From assembly GCF_035920345.1 (NCBI RefSeq), contig NZ_CP109149.1:5270001-5334000 (forward strand): a DNA stretch of 64,000 nt, in the 5' to 3' direction. Source of the stretch: Nocardia vinacea. Its GTDB lineage: Bacteria > Actinomycetota > Actinomycetes > Mycobacteriales > Mycobacteriaceae. This document shows, piece after piece, positions 25,901-35,250 of this stretch (position 1 is the first letter of the stretch; every line of letters begins with the position of its first letter). The notes under the pieces were generated by a model. The model saw nothing but the letters and a program-made list of their open reading frames with translations, ran no database searches and was not told the origin of the DNA. The position numbers and the translations under genes are program-made.

Positions 25901-27415
25901 TCAGCGCCCAGAGCGTCGGCCCAAGGGGACGCGCAGCACCGCGTCGGTGCCGATGTCGGCGCCGGGGTGCAGGCCGATGGAGCCGCCGAGTTCGGCGGTG
26001 ACCAGGGTGCGCACGATCTGCAGGCCGAGGCGGTCGGAGGATTCCAGGCTGAAACCCGGCGGCAGGCCGCGGCCGTCATCGCTGATGATCACGTCCAGCC
26101 AGCGCGCCGAACGCTCGGAACGGATTGTCACCGTGCCGTTTTCGCCGGAATCGAAGGCGTGCTCGATGGCGTTCTGCACCAGTTCGGTGAGCACCATCAC
26201 CAACGGGGTGGCGCGTTCGGCGGAAAACACGCCGAGCGAACCCGCCCTGCGCACTTTGATTCTCGCGGTGTGCACGGTCGCGACATCCGCCATGATCGGC
26301 AGCAGCCGGTCCACCACCTCGTCGAGATCGACCTCTTCGTCCACCGACATCGACAGCATCTCGTGCACCGAGGCGATCGAGGTGACCCGGCGCACCGATT
26401 CGGTCAGTGCGACCTGCGCCTCCTCGTTCTCGGTCCGGCGCGCCTGCAACCGCAGCAGCGCGGCGACGGTCTGCAGATTGTTCTTCACCCGATGGTGGAT
26501 CTCCCGGATGGTCGCGTCCTTGCTGAGCAGCGCGCGGTCGCGGCGCTTGACCTCGGTGACGTCACGGACCAGCACCGCGGCCCCGGCCAGTTCCCCGTGC
26601 GGGCGCAGCACCAGGGTGCGCAGCAGCACGGTGGCACCGCGCGCCTCGACCTCCATGCGGCGCCCGGTGCGTCCCGCCAGGGCGGCCTGGATATCGCCGA
26701 CAACCTCTTGGGCGTCGAACGGATCGGTGATCAGTGACCGGGTGGTGACGGCCAGATCCTGACCGGCCAGATCCGACTGCAAACCCATCCGGTGATAGGC
26801 CGACAGCGCGTTCGGGCTGGCGTAGACGACGATGCCCTCGGTATCGAGCCGGATGAAGCCGTCGCCCGCGCGCGGACTCGAGTGCGTTGCAGCGCGGTCC
26901 TCGGTGGTCGGAAAGGTGCCGTCGGCGATCATCTGGCACAGATCGTCGGCGCAGGCGACATAGGCGATCTCCAGCGTGCTACGCACCCGCGAGCGCTGCA
27001 GATCGGTATCGCGGCTGAGTACCGCGATGACATCGTCGCCGCAGCGCACCGGAATGGCCTCGCGGATGGCGTGCACCGGATGCGGATGGTAGACGCCCTC
27101 GGCCTCGACATCGCTGTCCGCGCGCACGACCTTGCCGGTCATCAGCGCATCGAAAACCTGCGGATGATCGGTCTGCGAGGTGGTTCTGCCGACCCGATCC
27201 TCCGGATGGACGGTGGGCGCGGTCGTCGGGCGACACTGTGCGACGCAGACGATGTCGGCGCCGTCGGTGATCGGTCCCGCACCGACCCACAGCAGCAGAT
27301 CCGCAAAGGACAGATCGGCGAGCAGCTGCCAATCGCCGACCACCCGCTGCAGATGGTCCACGGCGACGCCGGGTAGGTCGGTGTGTTCGGCCAGTAGCTC
27401 ACTCAGTGTCGCCAT
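25901..27415 (-). CDS. pdtaS: Sensor histidine kinase PdtaS
   Basis: A 504-residue soluble sensor kinase (Rv3220c type). An N-terminal GAF domain (to about residue 160) and a PAS domain (about 185-290) precede the HisKA_2 motif IREIHHRVKNNLQTVAALLRLQ near residue 305. The ATPase domain shows ELVQNAIEHAF and ISDDGRGLPPGF. In mycobacteria PdtaS phosphorylates the ANTAR-type antiterminator PdtaR and responds to copper and nitric oxide. No pdtaR is in the window. Length equals the mycobacterial protein within a few residues. Confidence 0.95.
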   Translation of the reverse strand: MATLSELLAEHTDLPGVAVDHLQRVVGDWQLLADLSFADLLLWVGAGPITDGADIVCVAQCRPTTAPTVHPEDRVGRTTSQTDHPQVFDALMTGKVVRADSDVEAEGVYHPHPVHAIREAIPVRCGDDVIAVLSRDTDLQRSRVRSTLEIAYVACADDLCQMIADGTFPTTEDRAATHSSPRAGDGFIRLDTEGIVVYASPNALSAYHRMGLQSDLAGQDLAVTTRSLITDPFDAQEVVGDIQAALAGRTGRRMEVEARGATVLLRTLVLRPHGELAGAAVLVRDVTEVKRRDRALLSKDATIREIHHRVKNNLQTVAALLRLQARRTENEEAQVALTESVRRVTSIASVHEMLSMSVDEEVDLDEVVDRLLPIMADVATVHTARIKVRRAGSLGVFSAERATPLVMVLTELVQNAIEHAFDSGENGTVTIRSERSARWLDVIISDDGRGLPPGFSLESSDRLGLQIVRTLVTAELGGSIGLHPGADIGTDAVLRVPLGRRSGR

Positions 27416-27437
27416 TTCGATCTACCCGCTTCAGAAG

Positions 27438-27653
27438 TTAAGAGATGACGGCGATTAGGTGCCCGGCCTTGATCGCATCGCCCTCTTTGACGCCGATCGA
27501 GGTCACCGTGCCACCGCTCTCGGCGAGCACCGGGATCTCCATTTTCATCGACTCGAGGATCACCAGGGTGTCGCCCTCGTGTACCTCGTCACCCTCGGCA
27601 ACGACAACCTGCTGCACGACCGATACCAGCTCCGAGAGCACTTCCTCCGCCAT
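27438..27653 (-). CDS. Biotin/lipoyl-attachment domain protein (TB7.3 type)
   Basis: A 71-residue stand-alone biotinyl/lipoyl carrier domain. ESMKMEIPV contains the acceptor lysine, and GDEVHEGDTLVILES and VKEGDAIKAGHLIAVIS are the two symmetric hairpin halves. It matches Rv3221c/TB7.3, a biotinylated protein. The partner carboxylase is not in the window. The ATG at 27653 is preceded by a GGGTGTC-type region. It is adjacent to pdtaS, probably in one operon. Confidence 0.92.
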   Translation of the reverse strand: MAEEVLSELVSVVQQVVVAEGDEVHEGDTLVILESMKMEIPVLAESGGTVTSIGVKEGDAIKAGHLIAVIS

Positions 27654-27743
27654 GACACCCCATCCACTCGTTCGCCCGTATCCGCTGAAGCTACAGCCAA
27701 CCACACATGAAACAATGGCCTTCGATCAGAAGGGAGACTACCT

Positions 27744-27818
27744 ATGGGTAAGCGTGGTCGTAAGAAGCGCAGCCGCAAGGGAAGCGCGGCCAACCACGGC
27801 AAGCGTCCTAACGCCTGA
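27744..27818 (+). CDS. 50S ribosomal protein bL37
   Basis: A 24-codon gene encoding MGKRGRKKRSRKG...NHGKRPNA, matching the actinobacterial ribosomal protein bL37 (M. smegmatis ribosome structures). The product is nearly half lysine and arginine, fitting a peptide buried in 23S rRNA. AGAAGGGAGA lies upstream of the ATG at suitable spacing, and a T-rich intrinsic terminator follows, so it is probably monocistronic. Confidence 0.93.
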   Translation: MGKRGRKKRSRKGSAANHGKRPNA

Positions 27819-27831
27819 GCCGTAACAGACG

Positions 27832-27878
27832 AAAAACACCGAGGGCCAAGATCTTCCGTAAGGCACTCGGTGTTTTTT
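27832..27878 (+). terminator. Intrinsic terminator after bL37
   Basis: AAAAACACCGAG (27832-27843) pairs with CTCGGTGTTTTTT (27866-27878), giving a stem with a T6 tail. The A-rich arm makes it usable from both sides, also serving the rsrA end. Confidence 0.9.
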
Positions 27879-27890
27879 CTGTGTCCGGAC

Positions 27891-28175
27891 CTACTCGGTG
27901 GTCTCGACCCGCGTGACCGTGACGGATCGGCGGATCTCCAGACTCAGCCGATCCCGCAGCGAATCCGGTGCCCGATCGCCGCCGCACTTGCGGCTCAGCA
28001 GGCTCTTGATCTTCTCCTCGATGCCGTAGGCCTCGATGCACGGTGAACAGTGATCCATGTGGTGCTGCAGCCGGGCCCGGGTGGCGTCGTCACATTCACC
28101 GTCGAGCATGAGCCAGACGTCGGCGAGCACAGCCGTGCAGTCCAACTCCATATCGGGGTCACGCTCCGTACTCAC
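27891..28175 (-). CDS. rsrA: Mycothiol system anti-sigma-R factor (RsrA/RshA)
   Basis: A 94-residue zinc-associated anti-sigma factor. H39-x3-C43-x2-C46 (HMDHCSPC) is the ZAS motif, with further cysteines at 13, 28 and 64. Under disulfide stress oxidation releases SigH, which then activates thioredoxin and mycothiol genes. The GTG start at 28175 overlaps the sigH stop in a GTGA, giving tight coupling of sigma and anti-sigma synthesis. Confidence 0.93.
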   Translation of the reverse strand: MSTERDPDMELDCTAVLADVWLMLDGECDDATRARLQHHMDHCSPCIEAYGIEEKIKSLLSRKCGGDRAPDSLRDRLSLEIRRSVTVTRVETTE

Positions 28176-28813
28176 TGCTTGACCTCCTGGCGTTCCGCGC
28201 CGTTGCGGTTGAATCCACGTTCGCGCGCCACATCGGCGAGCAATCCTTTGAGCTGCTTGCGGCCGCGATGCAGCCGGGACATCACCGTACCGATGGGGGT
28301 GCCCATGATGTCGGCGATTTCCTTATATGGGAAACCCTCGACATCCGCGTAGTACACCGCCATCCGGAATTCCTCCGGCAGCTCCTGCAGTGCGGCCTTG
28401 ATGGCGTCATCCGGCAGCGCGTCCAGCGCCTCCACCTCGGCCGAACGCAGCCCGGTCGAAGTGTGCTCGGCGGTGGCGGCGAGCTGCCAGTCGGTGATCT
28501 CGTCGGTCGGATACTGCGCGGGCTGGCGCTGCTTCTTGCGGTAGGAGTTGATATAGGTGTTGGTCAGGATCCGGTAGAGCCAGGCACGCAGATTGGTGCC
28601 CTCCTTGAAGGATTTGAAGCCCTGGAACGCCTTGACGTATGTCTCCTGCACCAAATCCTCGGCATCGGCCGGATTCCGGGTCATGCGCAGCGCGGCACCG
28701 TAGAGCTGGTCGAGCAATGGGAGCGCATCGCGCTCGAATCGCCGCACCAGCTCGGTATCGTCGACCGCGGCGCCGACCGCACCGTCGGTCACCACGTCAT
28801 CGTCGCTCGTCAC
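28172..28813 (-). CDS. sigH: ECF sigma factor SigH (SigR type)
   Basis: A 213-residue group 4 sigma factor directing the oxidative/disulfide stress regulon. Region 2 ([59 protein letters not shown]) and region 4 ([47 protein letters not shown]) are near-identical to mycobacterial SigH. The GTG at 28813 has AGGGA upstream. The frame is open further upstream, with a second candidate GTG at 28924 preceded by GGAGAGG. That would add 37 residues. A SigH-type promoter lies at 28976-29002. Confidence 0.96.
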   Translation of the reverse strand: MTSDDDVVTDGAVGAAVDDTELVRRFERDALPLLDQLYGAALRMTRNPADAEDLVQETYVKAFQGFKSFKEGTNLRAWLYRILTNTYINSYRKKQRQPAQYPTDEITDWQLAATAEHTSTGLRSAEVEALDALPDDAIKAALQELPEEFRMAVYYADVEGFPYKEIADIMGTPIGTVMSRLHRGRKQLKGLLADVARERGFNRNGAERQEVKQ

Positions 28814-28975
28814 ACCAATCCCTTCGATCGCCGTACCTGCCAAATCTACAGGCGCGGCCGGATCGAGTGAGAACTGAGAGTCCCTCTGCGACGTCACCGG
28901 GCGTTCTTCGAGCAGAACGGGCACCGACCTCTCCTTCGCGTCGTACAACCGCCGTGCGGCTTCCGTATCGCATGC

Positions 28976-29002
28976 AACATGTCCGCGCTCGACTGTGTTC
29001 CC
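28976..29002 (-). promoter_or_regulatory. SigH-type autoregulatory promoter
   Basis: On the minus strand GGGAAC (29002-28997), an 18-bp spacer and GTT (28978-28976) fit the SigH/SigR promoter consensus GGGAAY-N17/18-GTT. It lies 163 bp before the sigH start at 28813, as expected for autoregulation. It overlaps the divergent ybaK promoter region. Confidence 0.8.
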
Positions 29003-29057
29003 ATAGCGAACTCCCCGCGCCGAAAACGCCTTGCCGACCGCCATTAGGGTGACCGGC

Positions 29058-29552
29058 ATGGCAGGAGCCTCGACCCCGGCGATCCGCACGCTGGCCAAGG
29101 CCGGTGTGGCCCATCGCGTTCACGCGTACAAACACGATCCGCGCGCGGACTCCTACGGCATCGAGGCGGTCGACGCACTCGCCGCCGAGGTCGGGGTGAC
29201 GGCGGCACAGATCTTCAAGACGCTGGTGATCGAACTGTCTACCGGCGCACTCGCGGTCGCCGTGCTGCCGGTGCCGAATACCTTGTCGCTCAAGGCGGCC
29301 GCCGCAGCACTGGGCGCGCCCAAGGCGGCCATGGCGGATAAGGCGAAGGCCGAGCGAATCACCGGTTACGTACTCGGCGGCATTTCCCCGCTCGGCCAGC
29401 GCAAGCTGCTGCCCACCGTGGTCGATGCCTCGGCATTGGCCTGGGACCGCATGCTTTGCAGCGCGGGGCGGCGCGGTCTGGAGATCGAACTGGCGCCAAC
29501 GGACCTGGTCCGGCTCACCGATGCGGTAACCGCACCAGTCACATCCGTATAA
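29058..29552 (+). CDS. ybaK: Cys-tRNA(Pro)/Cys-tRNA(Cys) deacylase YbaK
   Basis: A 164-residue YbaK/EbsC family editing protein that hydrolyses mischarged Cys-tRNA(Pro). The central segment [47 protein letters not shown] includes the catalytic lysine motif (FKTL), and [21 protein letters not shown] is the conserved C-terminal block. ATG 29058 follows AGGGTGA. It is divergent from sigH. Confidence 0.92.
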   Translation: MAGASTPAIRTLAKAGVAHRVHAYKHDPRADSYGIEAVDALAAEVGVTAAQIFKTLVIELSTGALAVAVLPVPNTLSLKAAAAALGAPKAAMADKAKAERITGYVLGGISPLGQRKLLPTVVDASALAWDRMLCSAGRRGLEIELAPTDLVRLTDAVTAPVTSV

Positions 29553-29626
29553 TTCCGCACCAAGCCAGCAACATTTGTGCGTTACTGAACGGGCCATGAT
29601 CGTCCGACTCGAGGATGTGATGCGAA

Positions 29627-29983
29627 ATGTCCGCCTGTCAGCGCTTGCGCACCGTAATCGTCGCCCTGTTCGGAGTTCTCCTGCTCGCCCTCGGCCCGGT
29701 CGCGCTGCTCGCGCCGACGGCAACCGCGGCCCCGGGTGGTCCTGCGGTGACGGAAGTCAGAGACTCCCCGTTCGACGGGCAGGGCGTCGACGATGCACCG
29801 AAGAGGAACGACACCCCGAAGAAGGATGAAAAGGCCGAAAAGGCCGAAAAGCTGGGCGGCGGTGTCGCGGGAAAGGTCATCGACCTGAGCAGCGGTGCAG
29901 CGGGCAAGGCCATCGACCTGGCCGGCAGAATTGCCAAGTGTGCGCTGAATATCGCGACGAACAGCGTGAAGTGCCAGCTCTGA
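29627..29983 (+). CDS. Small secreted protein, unknown
   Basis: A 118-residue protein with a clear Sec signal peptide (TVIVALFGVLLLALGPVALLAPTATAA, cleavage likely after ATAA). The mature part begins with a charged, disordered stretch containing KKDEKAEKAEKL, followed by an amphipathic GKVIDLSSGAAGKAIDLAGRIAKC and a second cysteine near the end. It may form one disulfide. No family was recognised. Confidence 0.7.
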   Translation: MSACQRLRTVIVALFGVLLLALGPVALLAPTATAAPGGPAVTEVRDSPFDGQGVDDAPKRNDTPKKDEKAEKAEKLGGGVAGKVIDLSSGAAGKAIDLAGRIAKCALNIATNSVKCQL

Positions 29984-30005
29984 GCCACTGAGCTACCCCA
30001 CGGCG

Positions 30006-30040
30006 GGCCGGGCGATCACAGCAAGCTGATCTGCCCGGCC
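30006..30040. terminator. Hairpin between convergent genes
   Basis: GGCCGGGC (30006-30013) pairs with GCCCGGCC (30033-30040), and inner GATCA pairs with TGATC. It overlaps the last codons of the SRAP gene, which converges on the secreted protein gene. Confidence 0.6.
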
Positions 30041-30807
30041 TGTTCCGTACCGCCCCGAGAGTCCAACGGCGCCAACAGTTCCGGACCGTTATTGCGCACG
30101 CTGTTGACCAGCGATGAGACCGGACGCGCCACAATGCCCGCCACCGATTCGGCGCTCGGCGTCTCGAGCAGCGTGGCCGGCGCCGGATGATCCGGATCCA
30201 GCCAGGCCGCCCAATTCTCCTCCGGCATCGGCAGCGGCATCCGATCGTGGATGCGGGTGAGCTCGCCGACGGCGTCGGTGGTCAGAACGGTGCACGACAG
30301 CAGCGGTTCGCCCTGCTGCTGCGAACGGTCCCGCCATACCGACCACAGTCCGGCCATATACAGCCGTGAGCCATCGGCATTCGCCATGAAGTACGGATGT
30401 TTCGCGACCTTGCCCTTGGCCCCGGTATCCGGTTCGACCAACCACTCGTACCAGCCGTCCATCGGAACCAGACAGCGGCGATACTTCACCGCATCGCGGA
30501 ACGATGGCGTGGTCGCGGCCTTATCGGCACGGGCATTGAACAGCGGTTTGCCCTTGACCGGCACACCGGGTTCGGCGGCCTTGGTCCAGACCGGGATCAG
30601 GCCCCAGCGCATCCGCCGGACGCGCAACTTGGGGTCGTCGTCCGGGTGGCCGTGCTCATGGCGCTCCACCACGGTCAGCACCTGAGTGGTCGGCGCGACG
30701 TTGTAGTTGGCGGAACCGCCGTTGTCAGCGGTCGGCGTCTCGTCGATGGCGTCCAGTTCGGCGGCGAGCCGACCGGGATCGGTAGTTGTCGCATATCTGC
30801 CGCACAT
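30016..30807 (-). CDS. SOS response-associated peptidase (SRAP/HMCES/YedK)
   Basis: A 263-residue SRAP protein that shields abasic sites in single-stranded DNA by a thiazolidine crosslink through Cys2. MCGRYATT supplies Cys2; NARADKA, GWYEW (catalytic glutamate) and RIHDRMPLPM (catalytic histidine) are the other conserved positions. It corresponds to Rv3226c in position. The ATG at 30807 is fixed by the need for Cys2. Confidence 0.95.
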   Translation of the reverse strand: MCGRYATTTDPGRLAAELDAIDETPTADNGGSANYNVAPTTQVLTVVERHEHGHPDDDPKLRVRRMRWGLIPVWTKAAEPGVPVKGKPLFNARADKAATTPSFRDAVKYRRCLVPMDGWYEWLVEPDTGAKGKVAKHPYFMANADGSRLYMAGLWSVWRDRSQQQGEPLLSCTVLTTDAVGELTRIHDRMPLPMPEENWAAWLDPDHPAPATLLETPSAESVAGIVARPVSSLVNSVRNNGPELLAPLDSRGGTEQAGQISLL

Positions 30808-30939
30808 ATCTCGATACTTGCACGCAGTGCCGACAGACTCGGGAAGAATTGACGGGAGGGGTGACCTGGTGAGAGTTGTGGCATAACATCATCTCAGAGA
30901 ATGGTCGTTAACTTATCTCGGCAAGAGGAGAGACCAACC

Positions 30940-32448
30940 GTGACAACCATCGAGACCACCCCAACGGCGCCGGAGACGGCGCTGACATCGGTCGATCCGG
31001 CCACCGGAGAGGTCATCGCAACCCATACCATCGCGGAGGCGGACGCGGTGCGCGCCGCCGTCGCCAAGGCCCGCACCGCCGCGGCCACCTGGGGCGGGCT
31101 GAGCTTCGACGAGCGGCGCAAACATCTGCTGCGCTGGTCGAGCCAGTTGGTCGCGGACTCCGCGGAATTCACCGCGCTCATCCACCAGGAGAACGGCAAA
31201 CCCCTCGACGACGCGTTCCTGGAGTTGATGCTCGCGCTCGAGCACATCGCCTGGGCGGCCAAGAACGCCAAGAAGGTGCTGTCGCCGAAGAAGATCTTCC
31301 CCGGCGCGTTGATGGCGAATTTCTCCGCGCGATTGGAACAGCGCCCGCTCGGTGTCATCGGCGTGATCGGCCCGTGGAACTATCCGGTCTACACCCCGAA
31401 CGGCTCCATCGCCTACGCCCTGGCCGCGGGCAATACCGTGGTCTTCAAGCCGAGCGAATTCTCCACCGGCATCGGCAATTTCCTCTCCGATGCGTTCAAG
31501 AAGGCCAATCCGGAGCTGCCCGAAGGCGTCTTCGAGACCGTCAATGGTTACGGCGCGACCGGCGCAGCGCTGGTTCAGGCCGGGGTGGACAAGATCGCGT
31601 TCACCGGCTCCACCGCGACCGGCAAGAAGATCATGGCCGCGGCCGCCGAATCGCTGACCCCGGTGCTGCTGGAATGCGGCGGTAAGGATGCGGTGATCGT
31701 CGCGGGCGATGCCGATGTGAAGGCCGCGGCCGATGCGGTCGCCTGGGGCGCCACCGCCAATAGTGGCCAGACCTGCGCCGGTGTGGAGCGGGTCTATGTA
31801 GACCGCTCGGTGCGCGACGACTTCGTCGCCGAGGTCGAGCGCATTTTGAAGGACATCAAGCCGGGCTCGGACGCCGATGCTTCCTATGGTCCGATGACTA
31901 TGCCCAGCCAGATCGATATCGTGCGTCGCCATATCGATGACGCACTGAAGAACGGCGGCACCGCGGTGCTCGGCGGGCCGGAGTCGGTCAAGGGTCCGTT
32001 CATCGAGCCGGTCGTACTCGTCGATGTGGACGAGAACTCCGAGGCCGTGGCCGAGGAGACCTTCGGCCCGACGGTCACCATTCGGACGGTGGACGGCGTC
32101 GACGAAGCGGTCGAGCTGGCGAACAGGTCCAAGTACGGGTTGTCCTCGGCGGTCTACTCGAAGAAGAACGGCCTGGAGATCGCGCGCAGGCTGCGTGTCG
32201 GCGCGACCTCGGTGAACTCCGTACTCGCCTTCGCCGCCATCGCGGGCCTGCCCTTCGGCGGTGTCGGCGATTCCGGAATCGGGCGCATCCACGGCGAGCC
32301 CGGCCTGCGCGAATTCGCCCGGCCGCATTCGATCGCAGTGCAGCGCTTCGCGATTCCCGGCATGGCACTGCTCAGCTACTCCCGCACCCAGTCCACCATG
32401 AAGCTGCTGCGTCGCCTGGTCCCGATCCTGCACGGACGCCACAAGTAG
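30940..32448 (+). CDS. Aldehyde dehydrogenase family protein
   Basis: A 502-residue NAD(P)-dependent aldehyde dehydrogenase. The sequence shows the oxyanion/cofactor segment GPWNYPVYTPNGSIAYALAAGNTVVFKPSE, the Rossmann motif FTGSTATGKKI, the general-base glutamate in LLECGGKD, and the nucleophile cysteine in SGQTCAGVERV. The hydrophobic C-terminus (FAIPGMALLSYSRTQSTMKLLRRLVPIL) suggests membrane association, as in long-chain fatty aldehyde dehydrogenases, but the substrate is not proven. GTG 30940 follows AAGAGGAGAG. Confidence 0.92.
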   Translation: MTTIETTPTAPETALTSVDPATGEVIATHTIAEADAVRAAVAKARTAAATWGGLSFDERRKHLLRWSSQLVADSAEFTALIHQENGKPLDDAFLELMLALEHIAWAAKNAKKVLSPKKIFPGALMANFSARLEQRPLGVIGVIGPWNYPVYTPNGSIAYALAAGNTVVFKPSEFSTGIGNFLSDAFKKANPELPEGVFETVNGYGATGAALVQAGVDKIAFTGSTATGKKIMAAAAESLTPVLLECGGKDAVIVAGDADVKAAADAVAWGATANSGQTCAGVERVYVDRSVRDDFVAEVERILKDIKPGSDADASYGPMTMPSQIDIVRRHIDDALKNGGTAVLGGPESVKGPFIEPVVLVDVDENSEAVAEETFGPTVTIRTVDGVDEAVELANRSKYGLSSAVYSKKNGLEIARRLRVGATSVNSVLAFAAIAGLPFGGVGDSGIGRIHGEPGLREFARPHSIAVQRFAIPGMALLSYSRTQSTMKLLRRLVPILHGRHK

Positions 32449-32500
32449 GTTTGCCCTTGGCTCACGCGTCGGGCGAGCCCAGGCACACTGCCGACCAACA

Positions 32501-32918
32501 ACGGAGCGAGTCTTACGAGCGACCCGTTCGCGGCCCGTCTCGCGTCCGAGCCGTCGAAGCGCATGCGACGAAGTCGCGGAACTCCGTCGCCCGGCATGCG
32601 TGCATAAGGTGCCGAACGATCCGCCGTGAGCGACCAACAACGGAGCGAGTCTTACGAGCGACCCGTTCGCGGCCCGTCTCGCGTCCGAGTCGTCGAAGCG
32701 CATGCGACGAAGTCGCGGAACTCCGTCGCCCGGCATGCGTGCATAAGGTGCCGAACGATCCGCCGTGAGCGACCAACAACGGAGCGAGTCTTACGAGCGA
32801 CCCGTTCGCGGCCCGTCTCGCGTCCGAGTCGTCGAAGCGCATGCGACGAAGTCGCGAGTCTCGACGACTCGGACGCGAGACACAGGGGGCCGCGAACACG
32901 CCGCGCCACAGGCGCGGC
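32501..32918 (+). repeat. Composite 3-unit dispersed repeat, copy 3
   Basis: Units begin at 32501, 32640 and 32779 with an exact 139-bp period. The third holds the perfect 21-bp arms GTCTCGCGTCCGAGTCGTCGA (about 32816-32836) and TCGACGACTCGGACGCGAGAC (about 32861-32881) around an inner hairpin GCGAC-GAA-GTCGC. The element ends at GCCGCGCC-N3-GGCGCGGC. It fills the gap between aldehyde dehydrogenase and aroA. Confidence 0.9.
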
Positions 32919-32974
32919 AAATCAAACACAGCCCAGCCCGTGTGTCCGGTGACGCGATGGGCGAAGATGGACAG

Positions 32975-34267
32975 GTGAGCTTCTGGCCAGCGCCCCCTGT
33001 CGATGTCCCCGTGTACGCGACCGTGACCCTGCCCGGATCGAAATCGATCACGAATCGGGCCCTGATCCTGGCCGCACTCGCCGAGGGTCCCTCGACCATT
33101 TCCGGCGCGCTGCGCAGCCGCGATACCGAACTCATGATCGGCGCCCTGCGCGCATTGGGCGCCCGGATCGAGGGCGACGCCGAAACGCTGACCGTGACAC
33201 CCGCGCCGCTGCACGGCGGCACCGTCGACTGCGGCCTCGCCGGCACCGTCATGCGCTTCCTGCCCCCGGTAGCGACACTGGCCACCGGCGATGTCGCCTT
33301 CGACGGTGACGAGCAAGCCCGGGTTCGCCCACTCGGCACCATCCTGGAAGCACTGCGCCGGATCGGTGCGGAAATCGAGGGCGACGCACTGCCGTTCACG
33401 GTGCACGGCAAGGGTGCGCTGCGCGGCGGCGCGGTCACCATCGATGCCTCCGGGTCCTCCCAGTTCGTCTCCGGACTGCTGCTGTCGGCGGCCCGGTTCG
33501 ACGAGGGCATCGTGGTGCACCACGACGGCAAGGCACTGCCCTCGATGCCGCATATCGAGATGACGGTGGAGATGCTGCGACGCGCCGAAGTCGCCGTCGA
33601 TGCCCCCGCCGACAGCCGCAAAGCCCAGACCTGGACCGTCGCACCCGGCCCGATCCGCGCGGTGAACTGGGATGTGGAGCCCGACCTGTCCAATGCGACG
33701 CCCTTCCTGGCCGCGGCCGCCGTCACCGGCGGCGAGGTCCGCATCCCACATTGGCCGCGCCTGACCACCCAGCCCGGTGACGTGATCCGGGAGATCCTGG
33801 TGCGCATGGGCGCCGAGGTGACCCGATTCGATGGTGTGCTGACCGTGCGCGGCCCGGAGCGCCTGGCCGGCATCGATATCGATCTGCACGATGTCGGCGA
33901 GTTGACCCCGACCGTGGCCGCCCTTGCGGCACTCGCGGATTCGCCGTCCTGGCTGCGCGGTATCGCGCATCTCCGCGGTCACGAGACCGATCGGCTCGCG
34001 GCCCTGTCCACCGAGATCAACCGGCTCGGCGGCAATGTCACCGAGACCGAGGACGGACTCGAGATCACCCCGGCCCCGCTGCACGGCGGCCGCTGGCATT
34101 CCTATGCCGACCACCGAATGGCAACGGCCGGTGCGATTCTCGGACTCCGGGTGCCCGGCGTGGAAATCGAGGATATCGGCACCACGGCCAAGACGCTGCC
34201 CGGATTCGTCGGCCTGTGGGAACAGATGCTCGATCCCACGCTCTCGGATCAGGGAGCGGCCCGCTGA
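32975..34267 (+). CDS. aroA: 3-phosphoshikimate 1-carboxyvinyltransferase (EPSP synthase)
   Basis: A 430-residue shikimate-pathway enzyme joining shikimate 3-phosphate and phosphoenolpyruvate. [17 protein letters not shown] and [14 protein letters not shown] are the substrate-binding signatures, and [11 protein letters not shown] is the third. GTG 32975 gives [13 protein letters not shown], aligned with mycobacterial AroA; ATG 32957 is an alternative. The end overlaps rsgA (CTGA at 34264-34267). The order SRAP...aroA-rsgA matches Rv3226c-Rv3228. Confidence 0.96.
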   Translation: MSFWPAPPVDVPVYATVTLPGSKSITNRALILAALAEGPSTISGALRSRDTELMIGALRALGARIEGDAETLTVTPAPLHGGTVDCGLAGTVMRFLPPVATLATGDVAFDGDEQARVRPLGTILEALRRIGAEIEGDALPFTVHGKGALRGGAVTIDASGSSQFVSGLLLSAARFDEGIVVHHDGKALPSMPHIEMTVEMLRRAEVAVDAPADSRKAQTWTVAPGPIRAVNWDVEPDLSNATPFLAAAAVTGGEVRIPHWPRLTTQPGDVIREILVRMGAEVTRFDGVLTVRGPERLAGIDIDLHDVGELTPTVAALAALADSPSWLRGIAHLRGHETDRLAALSTEINRLGGNVTETEDGLEITPAPLHGGRWHSYADHRMATAGAILGLRVPGVEIEDIGTTAKTLPGFVGLWEQMLDPTLSDQGAAR

Positions 34268-35250
34268 GAAAGCGCGAGTACGACGAGTCGGATGTCCGGG
34301 TGCGCCCGGGCAAATCCTCTCGTCCACGCACGAAAACCCGTCCGCAGCACAATGATGCGGAATCGGCCATGGTCGTTTCGGTGGACCGCGGTCGCTGGGG
34401 TTGCGTGCTCGGCGGCGATCCGGACAAGCTGATCGTCGCCATGCGGGCCAGGGAACTGGGCCGCACTCCGATCGTCGTCGGCGATCAGGTCGACGTGGTC
34501 GGCGATCTGTCCGGCAAACCCGATACCCTGGCCCGCATCGTCCGAGTCGGGGAACGCCGAACCGTCCTGCGCCGCACCGCGGATGACACCGATCCCTTCG
34601 AACGGATCGTCGTCGGCAATGCCGAACAGCTGTTCATCGTGGTCGCCCTCGCCGATCCGCCGCCGCGCACCGGTTTCGTCGAACGTGCCATGGTCGCCGC
34701 GTATGCCGGTGGACTGCAACCGATTCTGTGTTTGACCAAACACGATCTGGCCGCCGAATCCGAATTCGCCGCCGCCTTCGACGATCTCGACCTCGCCATC
34801 ATCTACGGCGGCATCGACGACCCGAGCGATCCGGTCCTCGATCTGCTCACCGACCGACTCACCGCCTTCATCGGCCACTCCGGCGTCGGCAAATCGACGC
34901 TGGTGAATCGCCTTGTGCCCGATGCGGATCGGGCGGTCGGCGAAGTCTCCGGCGTGGGCAAGGGCAAACACACCTCAACCCAATCCGTCGCCCTACCGCT
35001 CCCGAACGGCGGCTGGGTAATCGACACACCCGGTGTCCGTTCCTTCGGACTGGCTCACATCACCCCCGACGATGTCATCGCCGCCTTCACCGATCTGGCC
35101 GCCGCCATCGAGGATTGTCCCCGCGGCTGCACCCATCTCGGTCCCCCAGCGGATCCGGAATGCGCGCTGGATACCTTGCCCGGCAAGGAACGCCGAATCG
35201 CCGCGATCCGCCTCCTGCTGACCGCGCTGAACTCCAACGAATCCTGGTAG
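34264..35250 (+). CDS. rsgA: Ribosome small subunit-dependent GTPase A
   Basis: A 328-residue circularly permuted GTPase that helps 30S maturation. The permuted order is visible: G4 (LTKHD), G1 (GHSGVGKST), G2/G3 ([10 protein letters not shown]), after an OB fold ([38 protein letters not shown]). A C-terminal zinc finger ([16 protein letters not shown]) follows. No ATG or GTG fits near the conserved [10 protein letters not shown] beginning. The CTG at 34264, in a CTGA overlap with the aroA stop, is the most likely start. Confidence 0.93.
   Translation: MRKREYDESDVRVRPGKSSRPRTKTRPQHNDAESAMVVSVDRGRWGCVLGGDPDKLIVAMRARELGRTPIVVGDQVDVVGDLSGKPDTLARIVRVGERRTVLRRTADDTDPFERIVVGNAEQLFIVVALADPPPRTGFVERAMVAAYAGGLQPILCLTKHDLAAESEFAAAFDDLDLAIIYGGIDDPSDPVLDLLTDRLTAFIGHSGVGKSTLVNRLVPDADRAVGEVSGVGKGKHTSTQSVALPLPNGGWVIDTPGVRSFGLAHITPDDVIAAFTDLAAAIEDCPRGCTHLGPPADPECALDTLPGKERRIAAIRLLLTALNSNESW

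Noticed and set aside
30913..32736. Open frame of 607 codons on the minus strand
   Set aside because: Antisense to the aldehyde dehydrogenase and running into repeat DNA; no conserved motif.
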